This document shows, piece by piece, positions 1 through 8,278 of a DNA stretch of 64,000 bases. The stretch spans positions 1 to 64,000 of the forward strand of contig NZ_PQIG01000090.1 in the NCBI RefSeq assembly GCF_012349115.1. Direction: 5' to 3'. The notes beneath the pieces were generated by a model. The model was not told the origin of the DNA. It searched no databases and was given only the letters and a program-made list of their open reading frames with translations. Origin of the DNA: Rhizobium ruizarguesonis. GTDB lineage: Bacteria; Pseudomonadota; Alphaproteobacteria; Rhizobiales; Rhizobiaceae. Numbering within the stretch: position 1 is the stretch's first letter; the number at the start of each line of letters is the position of its first letter. A program made the translations under genes and the position numbers.

Positions 1-14
1 CACTTTGAATCTAC

Positions 15-58
15 GCATCGTGCTTTCCGAAAATCGATTCCGATTTTCGGGCCGATGC
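15..58. repeat. Intergenic palindrome
   Basis: Nested inverted repeat: outer arms GCATCG/CGATGC and inner arms CCGAAAATCG/CGATTTTCGG around a 4-base loop. The layout resembles the rhizobial palindromes seen later in this window, for example at 6357. It lies about 80 bases upstream of the DUF1254 gene and has no T-tract, so it is more likely a dispersed repeat than a terminator. Confidence 0.5.
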
Positions 59-135
59 CATGGCCGTCAACACGCCTCCAGCATCTCACCTGAACCGCCG
101 CCCCAGGCTTCGAACCGACTGTTATCGATGAGGAC

Positions 136-1569
136 ATGATGATGATCAAACGTGCAATATCACTCACGGTAGGACTTGTTGTCGGTCTTTCCCTTTCGGA
201 AGCCGCTTTTGCTCAGGAGGCGATTTCGGAGCAGGAGGCGCATAACATCGGCGTCGATGCCTACGTCTACTTCTACCCGCTGCTGTCGATGGACGTCACC
301 CGGAAGCAGTTCACCAATGTCGAGCCCGGCAAGGAGTTTGGCAAAGGGCCGATGAATATGTTCGTGAATGTTCCGGAGTATCCCCCTGCCGATTTCAAAG
401 GCGTCGTGCGTTCGAATTTCGATACGCTTTACTCCATTGCGTGGCTGGACCTTACCAAGGAGCCGCTGATCATTTCCGCGCCGGATACGGCCGGACGCTA
501 TTATCTCCTGCCGATGCTCGACATGTGGACGGATGTCTTCGCATCGCCGGGCTGGCGGACGACGGGAACGGCGGCAGGGCAGTTTCTCGTCACGCCGCCC
601 GATTGGACGGGGACGGTGCCGGACGGCGTGACGCGGCTTGCCGCGCCGACCCCGTATGTCTGGATCATCGGACGCACCAAGACGGACGGACCTGCGGATT
701 ACGCTGCCGTGCATGCAATTCAAGCAGGCTACACGGTCACGCCGCTGTCTGACTGGGGCAAGGCGGCCCAGCCGGTTACGGCCAAGATCGACCCGAGCGT
801 CGATATGAAAACGCCGCCGAAGATTCAGGTCGATACCATGGCGGCCGCGACATACTTCACCTACGCTGCCGAACTGCTGAAGCTGCACCCGCCCCACATG
901 ACCGACCAGCCGATCATCGCCCGGATGAAACGCATCGGAATCGAGCCCGGCAAGAGCTTCGACTTCGATAAGCTCGCCCCCGCCGTCAAGAAGGCGCTCG
1001 AAGATGCGCCCGAAGCAGCCCAGCAGCTGATGGCGTGGAAGGTGCCGACCCTTTCGCGCGTTGCGAATGGCTGGTCGATGAATACCGACACCATGGGCGT
1101 CTACGGAAATTACTACCTGAAGCGGGCGATCGTCACGCAATTCGGGCTCGGCGCCAATCTTCCTGAAGACGCCATCTACCCGCTGAACCTGTTCGACGAA
1201 ACCGGCAAGCCGCTCGATGGCGCCAACAAGTACATGATTCACTTCGAGAAAGGAGCAACGCCGCCGGTGAACGCTTTCTGGTCGATCACCCTCTACGACG
1301 CGGAAGGTTTCCAGGTGGCAAGCGTGCTCAACCGGTTTGCGGCCAGCAGCTGGATGCCGTTCAAGATCAATGCCGACGGCTCTCTCGACCTCTATTTCCA
1401 GAACGAGAGCCCCGGCAAAGACAAGGAAGCCAACTGGCTGCCCGCACCCAAGGGGCCGTTCAACCTCACCATGCGTCTCTACAGCCCAAAGGCCGAAGCC
1501 CTCACCGGCAAATGGAATCCCCCTCCGATCACCAAGGTTCAGGGTTTGCCGAGCTTAGCCGCTCAGTGA
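136..1569 (+). CDS. DUF1254/DUF1214 exported protein
   Basis: A 477-residue protein with an N-terminal signal peptide (about residues 1-26, cleavage after AFA). It continues with a DUF1254-type region (roughly 65-200, with the NFDTLYS and GRYYLLPMLDMWTD stretches) and a C-terminal DUF1214-type region (roughly 340-450, with FWSITLYD). Length and order fit the family of periplasmic or cell-envelope proteins carrying both domains, whose biochemical role is not settled. Three in-frame ATG codons occur at 136, 139 and 142, and the first is used here. It converges with the carboxylesterase gene and the two 3' ends overlap by 7 bases. Function is not assigned beyond the family. Confidence 0.88.
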   Translation: MMMIKRAISLTVGLVVGLSLSEAAFAQEAISEQEAHNIGVDAYVYFYPLLSMDVTRKQFTNVEPGKEFGKGPMNMFVNVPEYPPADFKGVVRSNFDTLYSIAWLDLTKEPLIISAPDTAGRYYLLPMLDMWTDVFASPGWRTTGTAAGQFLVTPPDWTGTVPDGVTRLAAPTPYVWIIGRTKTDGPADYAAVHAIQAGYTVTPLSDWGKAAQPVTAKIDPSVDMKTPPKIQVDTMAAATYFTYAAELLKLHPPHMTDQPIIARMKRIGIEPGKSFDFDKLAPAVKKALEDAPEAAQQLMAWKVPTLSRVANGWSMNTDTMGVYGNYYLKRAIVTQFGLGANLPEDAIYPLNLFDETGKPLDGANKYMIHFEKGATPPVNAFWSITLYDAEGFQVASVLNRFAASSWMPFKINADGSLDLYFQNESPGKDKEANWLPAPKGPFNLTMRLYSPKAEALTGKWNPPPITKVQGLPSLAAQ

Positions 1570-3131
1570 CGGGCCTCCCAATAGCTTTGCCAGAGGTCGA
1601 GCCTGAGTTTGAGCGGATCTTCTCCGAACGTCACGCTGTGATTGGTGAAGTCGATGACCCTGTGGACGAAGGGGTCGTGGTGAGGCCATTTTGGCCGTGA
1701 GCCTCCATTGGGGTCACCGCTCGTTGCAAATTCGACCCAGTAAGCACTCGCCAATGTGGCCATGGCCCAGTCGGCAGGCGTAACCTTGTCTTTCACCAGT
1801 GCGTCTGGAATGTCGAACGTAAACGGAATTTCGAAGCCGTGCGGAGTGCCTTTCCATGCCGGATCGTTGCGGAGAGCCTCGGCGACATAGGAGAAACGAT
1901 ACCACCACGTCGGCTGACCAGCGCGGATCATCTCGTCAGCGAGGTGGCGGGACGGTTCGACAAGCGTTTTGTCGGCCAGAACCTGCTGCTTCAGCTCATC
2001 GAGCGTCTGTTGGCCGGTCGGATCGTAGAGGGTGCGGGCTTCGGCTGCATGCTTCCCGAATAGTGCGAAGAGATCGTCTTTCGTCGCGGCCTGACCGAGA
2101 CCCAGATCTCGATCGTTTGCCCCGACGATGACCGGAACCGGCGCTTGACGGCCTGCCGCAAAAGCCGCTTCCGGCGTTTCGAGCAAAAACCGTCCGTCAA
2201 TAATCGCGCCTGAAACGCCGAGGACGGGCTCGCCTGTCGACATTCCCGCCAGGACGTCTTGTGCCGATGCACCTTCGGTCAGCTTTTCCGCAGGCAGCGC
2301 CCGAAGGGCGTTGAGAGCGCCGGCATCGCTGCCATTGATCCCCAGAGAAGCCGCATAGTCCAACGCGGTTTTCTCTGCTTCTTTCAGAGGTGACAAGGGC
2401 GTGCTCTCAGCACGCGCGGCAGGCAGACCCGGTGACTGTAGAATGGCGCCCCGGAAAAGCCCCCGTGACAACGGCGATATCATGTGCGCCATCACCGAGC
2501 CGCCACCGGCCGACTCTCCGAATATCGTCACTTTCTTCGGATCGCCGCCGAAGGCTTCGATATTTTGCTGGACCCATTTCAAGGCTGCAAGCTGGTCCAT
2601 GTAACCATAGTTGCCGACGGGCTCGTCAGGGGATTCCTTTATCAGCGCCGGATGGGCAAAATAACCCAGTCGGCCCATGCGGTAGTTCATGCTGACGAAC
2701 ACAACTCTGCGGGCGGCCAGCTGGCCACCGGGATATTGAGGGGTGTTTCCATGGACAAGAACGCCGCCGTAGATCCAAACCATCACCGGCAGCGGCGTTC
2801 GGGAACGCTTGACGGGTGTCCAGACATTGAGGGTCAAACAATCCTCTGACTTCGGCAGGTCGTCGGTCTGCATGCAGGACGGGCCGAAATCGCGGGCATC
2901 CTTGATACCGCTCCATGTCTCCACTGGTCTCGGATTGCGCCATCTCAGATCACCAACCGGCGGTGCCGCATAGGGTATGCCTTTGAAGCTGACGACCGTG
3001 CCCGACCTCTCACCCTTCAGCATTCCGCTGTCGATTGTAACGGTGTCGTCTGCCGCACCCAATCGTGGCGCGAACGTCAGTTGATACGATGCGACGGCCA
3101 AAAAGAGCAGGAACTTGCGACTGCCGTCCAC
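1563..3131 (-). CDS. Type-B carboxylesterase family protein
   Basis: An alpha/beta hydrolase of the carboxylesterase/lipase (COesterase) family. The nucleophile elbow GESAGG is near residue 207, and NYRMGRLGYF and the His-containing TPHGFEIPF are present. The usual oxyanion-hole motif HGGG reads YGGV here, and the acid-residue region reads NDRDLG rather than the common DEG, so the active site may be unusual. Upstream codons extend the frame to 3197, but a GTG at 3131 starts a good signal peptide (SRKFLLFLAVAS, ending near GAA), so that start is preferred. It is probably periplasmic and hydrolyses an unknown ester. Its 3' end overlaps the convergent DUF1254 gene. Confidence 0.83.
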   Translation of the reverse strand: MDGSRKFLLFLAVASYQLTFAPRLGAADDTVTIDSGMLKGERSGTVVSFKGIPYAAPPVGDLRWRNPRPVETWSGIKDARDFGPSCMQTDDLPKSEDCLTLNVWTPVKRSRTPLPVMVWIYGGVLVHGNTPQYPGGQLAARRVVFVSMNYRMGRLGYFAHPALIKESPDEPVGNYGYMDQLAALKWVQQNIEAFGGDPKKVTIFGESAGGGSVMAHMISPLSRGLFRGAILQSPGLPAARAESTPLSPLKEAEKTALDYAASLGINGSDAGALNALRALPAEKLTEGASAQDVLAGMSTGEPVLGVSGAIIDGRFLLETPEAAFAAGRQAPVPVIVGANDRDLGLGQAATKDDLFALFGKHAAEARTLYDPTGQQTLDELKQQVLADKTLVEPSRHLADEMIRAGQPTWWYRFSYVAEALRNDPAWKGTPHGFEIPFTFDIPDALVKDKVTPADWAMATLASAYWVEFATSGDPNGGSRPKWPHHDPFVHRVIDFTNHSVTFGEDPLKLRLDLWQSYWEARH

Positions 3132-3197
3132 AAACACTGCACTCTCCAACGCCAAGTTGAGACAGTTTGAGAGCAAAATACTCCCATGGAGCGGCAA

Positions 3198-3586
3198 CGA
3201 AAAGGGACCGTCCTACGTCGCTAAAGTGCGCTATCGCTCCACGGCAGGTTTCGGCTCGATCCGCTCAGAGTTTAGCGAAAACGCATCCCCAACCTCTGTG
3301 ATACCAGGCCCTGAGCCTATGCGCACCGACACATCTTCCCCGAACGACCAGGGAAACATGCCAGCGGCTTCCCGCCGCTGGTCTCCCTGATCGGCCCCTT
3401 GTGAGATAGGGCAGTACCCAAAATCCGTATTCGGGATGTCGGCGTCAGCGTCGCTCGAGCGTCCTTGGGAACATCAAGACCGTCCGCCCGCGCTCTCCGC
3501 ATGCCTGAACGAGCTTTTGCATCAATAGCCCATCCGCAGAGCGAATTCCCACCGCCCCAGTTTGGAAAAGACCAAAGGAGATAAAA
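3198..3586. other. Intergenic region, no gene recognised
   Basis: About 390 bases between the divergently transcribed esterase and RibD-like genes. I see no supported reading frame. It must contain both promoters, but no convincing -35/-10 pair or palindrome stands out. Confidence 0.4.
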
Positions 3587-4156
3587 GTGTCTGCATCAGT
3601 GCTCTTCATGTCCATGTCACTGGACGGGTATATCGCCGGGCCCAACGATGAAGTGGGCAATCCCGGCGGCGACGACTTTATGCGGTTGCACGAGTGGTAC
3701 GGGGATTTTTCCCGACCGACCGGACCGGTCGGACAATTGTGGGACGAATGGAACGCGCCAGGTGCGATTCTGGCGGGTCGGCGAACCGTGGAGCAGGTCG
3801 ATCACTGGGGCGGTGACAATCACGGTGTCGCGATCTTCGTACCCAGTCACAGGCCGCCCGGGCCATCCGTCGCGAATTATCCGTTGGTCAAATACGTGAG
3901 CGACGGGATCGAGAGCGCAATGGCGCAAGCGAAGGCCGCCGCCGGGGACCGGGACGTGTTGATGCTTGGCGCGTATACGGCGCAACGGGCGCTGGAAGCT
4001 GGCGTGCTCGACGAACTGCAAATACACCAGGTTCCAGTCTTGTTCGGATGTGGCCGCCGAATGTTCGAAGTCTTACCATCGCGCGTCGAGTTGGAGATCG
4101 TTCGGGTGATCGATACACCCGAGGCCACGCACATCCGCTACCGCGTCCGCCGCTGA
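3587..4156 (+). CDS. Dihydrofolate reductase family (RibD C-terminal-like) protein
   Basis: A 189-residue single-domain protein with the DHFR/RibD-C fold signature. The N-terminal strand and loop read SLDGYIAGPNDEVGN, the middle has GRRTVEQ, and the C-terminal half has LMLGAYTAQRALEAGVLDEL followed by PVLFGCGRRMFE. These stand-alone proteins are NADPH-dependent reductases of mostly unknown substrate. The start is GTG at 3587, supported by AAAGGAG seven bases upstream. It is monocistronic as far as can be seen. Confidence 0.87.
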   Translation: MSASVLFMSMSLDGYIAGPNDEVGNPGGDDFMRLHEWYGDFSRPTGPVGQLWDEWNAPGAILAGRRTVEQVDHWGGDNHGVAIFVPSHRPPGPSVANYPLVKYVSDGIESAMAQAKAAAGDRDVLMLGAYTAQRALEAGVLDELQIHQVPVLFGCGRRMFEVLPSRVELEIVRVIDTPEATHIRYRVRR

Positions 4157-4381
4157 GCCCGCCGACCCAGCCGTCACTCGTTTGTGGTCGCCAGCATCAA
4201 GGCACGGAGGGACCTATGGACTATCGGCTCCTAATCAAGCGGCCTACGGGATAGAGCCGGAGATCGGCATCCCGTTCGGGCAGCGTTGGCGATATCCTAG
4301 GAGCTGCCGTTCTTCATCGCTTCCGCGGATGACCAGATCGGGTGGAATTCCGACCGGCGGCAAGCGGGGATCGGTGGTGTC

Positions 4382-4708
4382 CTACTTTACGGCCGAAAAG
4401 GCGGTCGGTGACAACAGCTGGCTAGAGATATTGGAAAGGATTTGCCCGTCGCGCTCTGACTCGTCGCGGACCTTAAGCCATGCAGGATCAGTGGTGAAGG
4501 CTTTCCATTTCACCTCGCGATCGGCTAGCGATTCCCAGGCGATGAGATAGGTGAGACGCTGGCTGCTTTCGCCCACGATTGTGGTGAAGAAACCCGCCTG
4601 CTTGATGCCGTGCTTGTCCCATATTGCCAGCGTATGTTCGGCAAAGCGGTTGAGCAGCGCGGGCAATCGGCCGGGCAGGCAGTCGTAAATTCTGAGCTCG
4701 TAGATCAC
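4382..4708 (-). CDS. NIPSNAP family protein
   Basis: A 108-residue ferredoxin-like alpha/beta-barrel protein beginning IYELRIYDCLPGRL, with the ALLNRF, FTTIVGESSQRLTYLIAWESLADRE pattern typical of NIPSNAP domains. The start codon is GTG at 4708, preceded by GGAAG. A second NIPSNAP gene lies at 22402. Bacterial NIPSNAP proteins are often encoded next to monooxygenases, but this copy stands alone. A specific role cannot be given. Confidence 0.82.
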   Translation of the reverse strand: MIYELRIYDCLPGRLPALLNRFAEHTLAIWDKHGIKQAGFFTTIVGESSQRLTYLIAWESLADREVKWKAFTTDPAWLKVRDESERDGQILSNISSQLLSPTAFSAVK

Positions 4709-5057
4709 AGTCTTGCTTCCTTATGTCCCTTGAGAACGACATATGTTTGGCACTTGCTCCCTGCGCCCACAATGTCCTCAAAACTTGCAGCAACGGCAAT
4801 TTCACGGTGGATCCGTCAATATCCCTATTAGGACGGGCCCTGCAGGTATGTGCGAACCGCTAATCTTCTGTCAATCCGATCGCCTGTGTTTAGGCGTGGC
4901 AATTATGACCCCCCTGGTGATGAAGATCAGTGCTTGGCCTGCCCGGCGCTGGCCGGGGTTGCAAAGGGTGGGCCCAGGATCTGCTCTAGCCTTACCGGGA
5001 TCGAGCCACTGGTCTCTACCGTCGTGAGGCCGATGGGAACGGAGAGGCTGCCGCAAG

Positions 5058-5258
5058 TCCCTTCTCCCCTCGGGGAGAAGGTGCCGGCAGGCGGATGAGG
5101 GGGCCACACGGCACACCCTCCCGACACCCTGAACACTGTCGAGACAATGCCGTCGCGGCCGAAGCCCGCATGGACGTTGTTGGAAAGACCGGCTTCGCAG
5201 GCCCCCTCATCCGCCCTACGGGCACCTTCTCCCCGCTGGGGAGAAGAGGGAATCGAGA
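5058..5258. repeat. Pair of inverted RIME-like elements
   Basis: Two copies of a GC-rich palindromic module face each other. One (5058-5110) reads CCCTTCTCCCC..GGGGAGAAGG, then TGCCGGCAGGCGGATGAGGG. The other (5200-5258) is the same module on the opposite strand. This matches the Rhizobium intergenic mosaic element (RIME) type of repeat. They sit in the 670-base gap between the NIPSNAP and DUF1499 genes. No gene is supported in that gap. A separate hairpin with 9-base arms GCAATCGAT/ATCGATTGC lies at 5335-5359. Confidence 0.8.
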
Positions 5259-5381
5259 GGTTGCTGCCCGAAGGGCGTCGAATCTGCCGCACCCTATCCC
5301 GGCCCTTCGCTTTGGGCTCAGGGCGTTCGCAACTGCAATCGATTCGCCGGATCGATTGCTGGCGCTCTGCGCCACCGTTGC

Positions 5382-6293
5382 TCACCCACCCGCAATCCCT
5401 AAGAGTTCGGCATCCAGCGCCTTCAAATAATCCCCGGCGATCTCGGCGCTGAAGCCGAGGTCGTGTTGGCCGTAGCGGGAGGCGACGCGGATGTCGACGA
5501 AGGTGGTTTCGGCCTCTTCGCGGAGCCGAATGATGATATCGAAGCGCAGGCCGAGGATGAGCGTGCGGGTGGTGCCCTGCAGCGTCACGCCGTTGACGCC
5601 GCGGATCAGCTTGGCAACGTCGTCGTCATAGGGGCGCGGCGTCGGCACCGGGATGGTATCGGGCGCATCGGCCACCGCATCGTCGCCCGGCTGCGGCGGC
5701 TTGACCGGTCTGTCCTCGGGATCGCGGCCGGGCTCGGTATCGCCGCTGCTTTTCGTGATGGTCATGCCGCTCATCTTGGCGACCTTGCGCACCGCTTCGA
5801 GCACCCGGTCGAGCGCGCCTTCATAGCGCCGGCCGGTGAGTTCGGGATAGGCGGCGAGCTGCTTTTCACGATCCTCCGGCGTCACCTGCACGTTTCGCTT
5901 CAGCCAGATCTGGTCGGAGTGCGGCGGCGAAAGCCAGTCGGGTGCGGAGACCGGATCGGTGGAAACGTCGTAGATATCAGGCAGTGTCATGTAACGCTCG
6001 GTGGCATAGGCGCCGAGGCCGAGCGGAAAGGCGGCAAAGATCAGCGCCGCCAGCGCCGCCAGCCCGCCCTCGGCCCCCGTCATCCAGAGGCTGCGCAGCC
6101 CGACTGCGGCAAGCATGACGGAAAGCAGCGCGCCGCCGGCGGCGGCAATCAAGAGCAGCACCAGATAGGGTGTGGCGAGGCCGCCGAAGCGATGGGCGAT
6201 CATCACCGCCAGCGCCAGCACCAGGGAAAACGCCGCGAGCAGCCGCGAAAAGCGGGCGGCGTTGGAAACGGGGCGGTCGAAGCGGATGGCCAT
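5382..6293 (-). CDS. DUF1499 membrane protein
   Basis: About 303 residues from the ATG at 6293; the open frame extends to a GTG at 6335. Three hydrophobic segments fill the N-terminal third (FSRLLAAFSLVLALAVMIA, YLVLLLIAAAGGALLSVML and ALIFAAFPLGLGA). A soluble domain follows with the DUF1499 pattern: PDIYDVSTDP near residue 110, and a C-terminal TTFVDIRVASRYGQHDLG region. A proline/aspartate-rich linker separates the two halves of the soluble part. The family is widespread in Rhizobiales and uncharacterised. Confidence 0.82.
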   Translation of the reverse strand: MAIRFDRPVSNAARFSRLLAAFSLVLALAVMIAHRFGGLATPYLVLLLIAAAGGALLSVMLAAVGLRSLWMTGAEGGLAALAALIFAAFPLGLGAYATERYMTLPDIYDVSTDPVSAPDWLSPPHSDQIWLKRNVQVTPEDREKQLAAYPELTGRRYEGALDRVLEAVRKVAKMSGMTITKSSGDTEPGRDPEDRPVKPPQPGDDAVADAPDTIPVPTPRPYDDDVAKLIRGVNGVTLQGTTRTLILGLRFDIIIRLREEAETTFVDIRVASRYGQHDLGFSAEIAGDYLKALDAELLGIAGG

Positions 6294-6356
6294 CAAACTT
6301 ACCGGTTGCTCGTCAGCGCCCGCGCGTTCGACCACGCAAATCGCCTCACCCCTGTT

Positions 6357-6409
6357 TAGAGCATGATGCCGAAAAGTGTGAAGCGGTTTTCGGACGACAT
6401 CATGCTCTA
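6357..6409. repeat. Rhizobial intergenic palindrome, core GAAAAGTGTGAAGCGGTTTTC
   Basis: Perfect 12-base outer arms TAGAGCATGATG/CATCATGCTCTA enclose inner arms CCGAAAA/TTTTCGG. The same AAAAGTGT...AGCGGTTTT core recurs at 7041 and 19726 with different outer arms. This marks a dispersed palindromic family lying between genes. It lies upstream of the DUF1499 gene. Confidence 0.8.
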
Positions 6410-6632
6410 TTCTTTGATTTAGATCCGGATTCAGATTTTAGGCCGGCCCGGCCTAAAATCATCCGGATCTGGGGCAAGATTCGGCTAAATTGAAACTATT
6501 GTCTGAGGCATTGCGTTGGAATCCACGGCGAAGGCCATGGCGAAACGGCGGTTGCTTCATAAGCCCTTGCTGATATGTCAAAAAAAGGTCATTCTGCCGG
6601 GGTTTTATCTCCAGATGTAGAGGAGAGACGGG

Positions 6633-7025
6633 ATGATTTCACCCGAGATTGCAGCAAGGCCGCAGGCGTCTGCGCTTGGCGGGATCGACCACCAGTCCGA
6701 GCCGATGCTGCCGATGGAGCTGCTTGAGCTCGAACTTTCGCTTGAAGGTTATGCCGGCGGCGATGCCGGCTTCTGCGAGGCGGTGCGCCAGGCGGCGGCA
6801 CGTTCCGGCGGCGAATTGCTGTTCGACCTTCCAGCCGGGGGCCTGGTCCAGGATTGCCGGTGCATCGCCGTGCTGCGCATTCCTGATGACGGCCAGGAGA
6901 TGCGCGTCGTGCTGGCGCTGCTCGACGATCACGGCACGGAGATCCGCATGCAGGCGCCCGATGAAGAGACCGCGCCGCTGGTGCGTTTCGCAGATGCCTT
7001 CATCGAATTGCTGGAACGGATCTGA
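6633..7025 (+). CDS. Hypothetical protein, 130 residues
   Basis: An acidic, leucine-rich soluble protein with no recognised domain. Support for a real gene comes from GAGGAGAGACGGG just before the ATG at 6633 and rhizobial-type codon use throughout. It has an alternating helix/strand pattern, for example MELLELELSLEGYAGG and CIAVLRIPDDGQEMRVVLALLDD. Its 3' end faces the zinc-ribbon gene at 7086 across a palindromic repeat. No function is proposed. Confidence 0.65.
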   Translation: MISPEIAARPQASALGGIDHQSEPMLPMELLELELSLEGYAGGDAGFCEAVRQAAARSGGELLFDLPAGGLVQDCRCIAVLRIPDDGQEMRVVLALLDDHGTEIRMQAPDEETAPLVRFADAFIELLERI

Positions 7026-7040
7026 GTTTCATTTTTTTAC

Positions 7041-7084
7041 GCAATTCCGGACGGAAAACCGCTTCACACTTTTCCTGGAATTGC
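7041..7084. repeat. Rhizobial intergenic palindrome between convergent genes
   Basis: Arms GCAATTCC/GGAATTGC enclose the AAAACCGCTTCACACTTTT core, the reverse of the core seen at 6357. A run of seven T residues lies just before it on the plus strand. It sits exactly between the 3' ends of two convergent genes, so it could also help end transcription. Confidence 0.75.
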
Positions 7085-7085
7085 T

Positions 7086-7331
7086 CTACCGGCGCTCGGC
7101 CGCAGCTTCCGCAACGCTGCGGAAGGGAAACTTGCGCCCGCATTCGCACTTGATGACGAAATTTTCCTGGTGGTTGGACGGCCGCTGCACACCAAAGCCG
7201 CGCGGCAGCTGATCGACCTTGAAATCCGGGTGCTTGCGCTTGGGATCGTCAACTTCCGAGGCTTCGGCAAAGCCCTCATTGCCGCATTGCGGACAGTTCA
7301 GTTTTTTCGAAAATCGATCGCGAAGGGCCAT
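7086..7331 (-). CDS. Small zinc-ribbon-like hypothetical protein
   Basis: About 81 residues from the ATG at 7331; an upstream in-frame start exists at 7361. Two cysteine pairs, CPQCG near residue 10 and CECG near residue 63, suggest a split zinc ribbon. Between them is a short basic segment (DDPKRKHPDFKV). Small four-cysteine proteins of this kind are common in Rhizobiales, and a nucleic-acid or protein contact role is only a guess. It converges with the gene at 6633. Confidence 0.65.
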   Translation of the reverse strand: MALRDRFSKKLNCPQCGNEGFAEASEVDDPKRKHPDFKVDQLPRGFGVQRPSNHQENFVIKCECGRKFPFRSVAEAAAERR

Positions 7332-7454
7332 GCTCGTTCCAGTTTTGCAAGCTTTCCTCATACATAGGAATGGCCCTCATGCATAGAAAGGTTGGCAAGC
7401 GAAAGTGGAACCAAGTGCCGAGGCTGCCGTTCCTTTTTCGAAAAGGAGGCACTC

Positions 7455-7652
7455 ATGCCCAACAAAGACCCGATCCCGACACCCAATGCCGACACACCGC
7501 GCGGCCCGACGCCCACCCCCGGCATTCCCGACCCCATCCAGCAAAAACCGCCGCTGACACCGGCGCAGGATCCGGCCGATACGAAGAACCCGCAGGATCC
7601 GCCGCTCAATCCGGCGCTGCTGCCGATCGGGGATCCGGCTGGGGCGGCTTGA
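7455..7652 (+). CDS. Proline-rich short protein
   Basis: A 65-residue protein made almost entirely of Pro, Asp, Thr, Ala and Asn (PTPNADTP, GPTPTPGIPDP, QKPPLTPAQDPADTKNPQDPP). It has no hydrophobic segment and is probably disordered. AAAGGAGGC six bases before the ATG at 7455 is a strong ribosome binding site, which is the main reason to accept it. It is followed directly by a RIME-like block. No function is known. Confidence 0.55.
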   Translation: MPNKDPIPTPNADTPRGPTPTPGIPDPIQQKPPLTPAQDPADTKNPQDPPLNPALLPIGDPAGAA

Positions 7653-7654
7653 AA

Positions 7655-7850
7655 GGGGTGAGCGGCAAAGCCGCGAATGCACTGACCGCAAGCGAAGGGC
7701 AAACGAACGGCCTGCCGAGCGGCCCCCTCATCCGACCCTTCGGGCCACCTTCTCCCCGCTGTGGAGAAGGGAATATGCCGCCACGTCTCGATTCCCTCTT
7801 CTCCCCTCGGGGAGAAGGTGCCCGTAGGGCGGATGAGGGGGCTGCACGGT
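7655..7850. repeat. RIME-like element with flanking repeat block
   Basis: The 7721-7850 part begins CCCCCTCATCCGACCC and ends with the reverse module GGGCGGATGAGGGGG, each half containing a CTTCTCCCC/GGGGAGAAG hairpin. The preceding block (7655-7705) carries GCGGCAAAGCCGCGAATGC, which recurs inverted at 58428-58472 next to another RIME-like copy. The two blocks therefore appear to form one composite repeat. No gene is supported between 7653 and 7962. Confidence 0.75.
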
Positions 7851-7962
7851 ACACGGGCTCGCGTAGTCACCCAGCTCTCAGCGATCTCCTGGACCAAGAG
7901 CAGCTTGACGCCCTCGCCCGAATGGCCTTTCCTCTGAGAAAAGCATCCCAAGGATCAAACCA

Positions 7963-8241
7963 ATGCGCATTCGTCTTCTCATCACCGTCCTGGCCACCAT
8001 CGTCGCTGGGCTCTCGGCCTGCCAGACGATGACGCCGGAGGAGCGGCGGGCGGCGGATGAGCAGCGGTGCCTGAGCTATGGCTTCCGCCGCGGCACGGAT
8101 GGTTTTGCCACCTGCCTGCAGCGCATCGATCTCGACCGGCGCGCCGAATCGCGGGCGCAGAGTGCCGAGATGATGAACAACATGGCCTGGGAGCTGAACG
8201 GGCCTTATATCTACCGCGATCGCTGGCGGCATCACCACTGA
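7963..8241 (+). CDS. Small lipoprotein
   Basis: A 92-residue protein with a signal peptide and lipobox LSAC (Cys20), so it is probably attached to a membrane. The mature part is short and charged, with two further cysteines (EQRCLSYGF and FATCLQRIDLDRRAESR), and ends in a His-rich tail (WRHHH). The family is recognisable as a recurring small rhizobial lipoprotein but has no known role. It converges with ppdK, 37 bases apart. Confidence 0.72.
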   Translation: MRIRLLITVLATIVAGLSACQTMTPEERRAADEQRCLSYGFRRGTDGFATCLQRIDLDRRAESRAQSAEMMNNMAWELNGPYIYRDRWRHHH

Positions 8242-8278
8242 GTGCCGCGGGCGCCCTGCCCCCGGCTCCACCGATATC

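Noticed and set aside
160-1242. Long antisense frame within the DUF1254 gene
   Set aside because: High-GC artefact: Arg/Gly/His-rich product opposite a recognised gene, no ribosome binding site.
4216-4254. 12-codon frame MDYRLLIKRPTG with a GGAGGG before it
   Set aside because: Too short to support as a gene; perhaps a remnant but no homologous continuation is visible.
7721-7850. Direct and inverted repeats considered as a CRISPR array
   Set aside because: Only two modules, palindromic and without regular spacers; they fit RIME-type elements.
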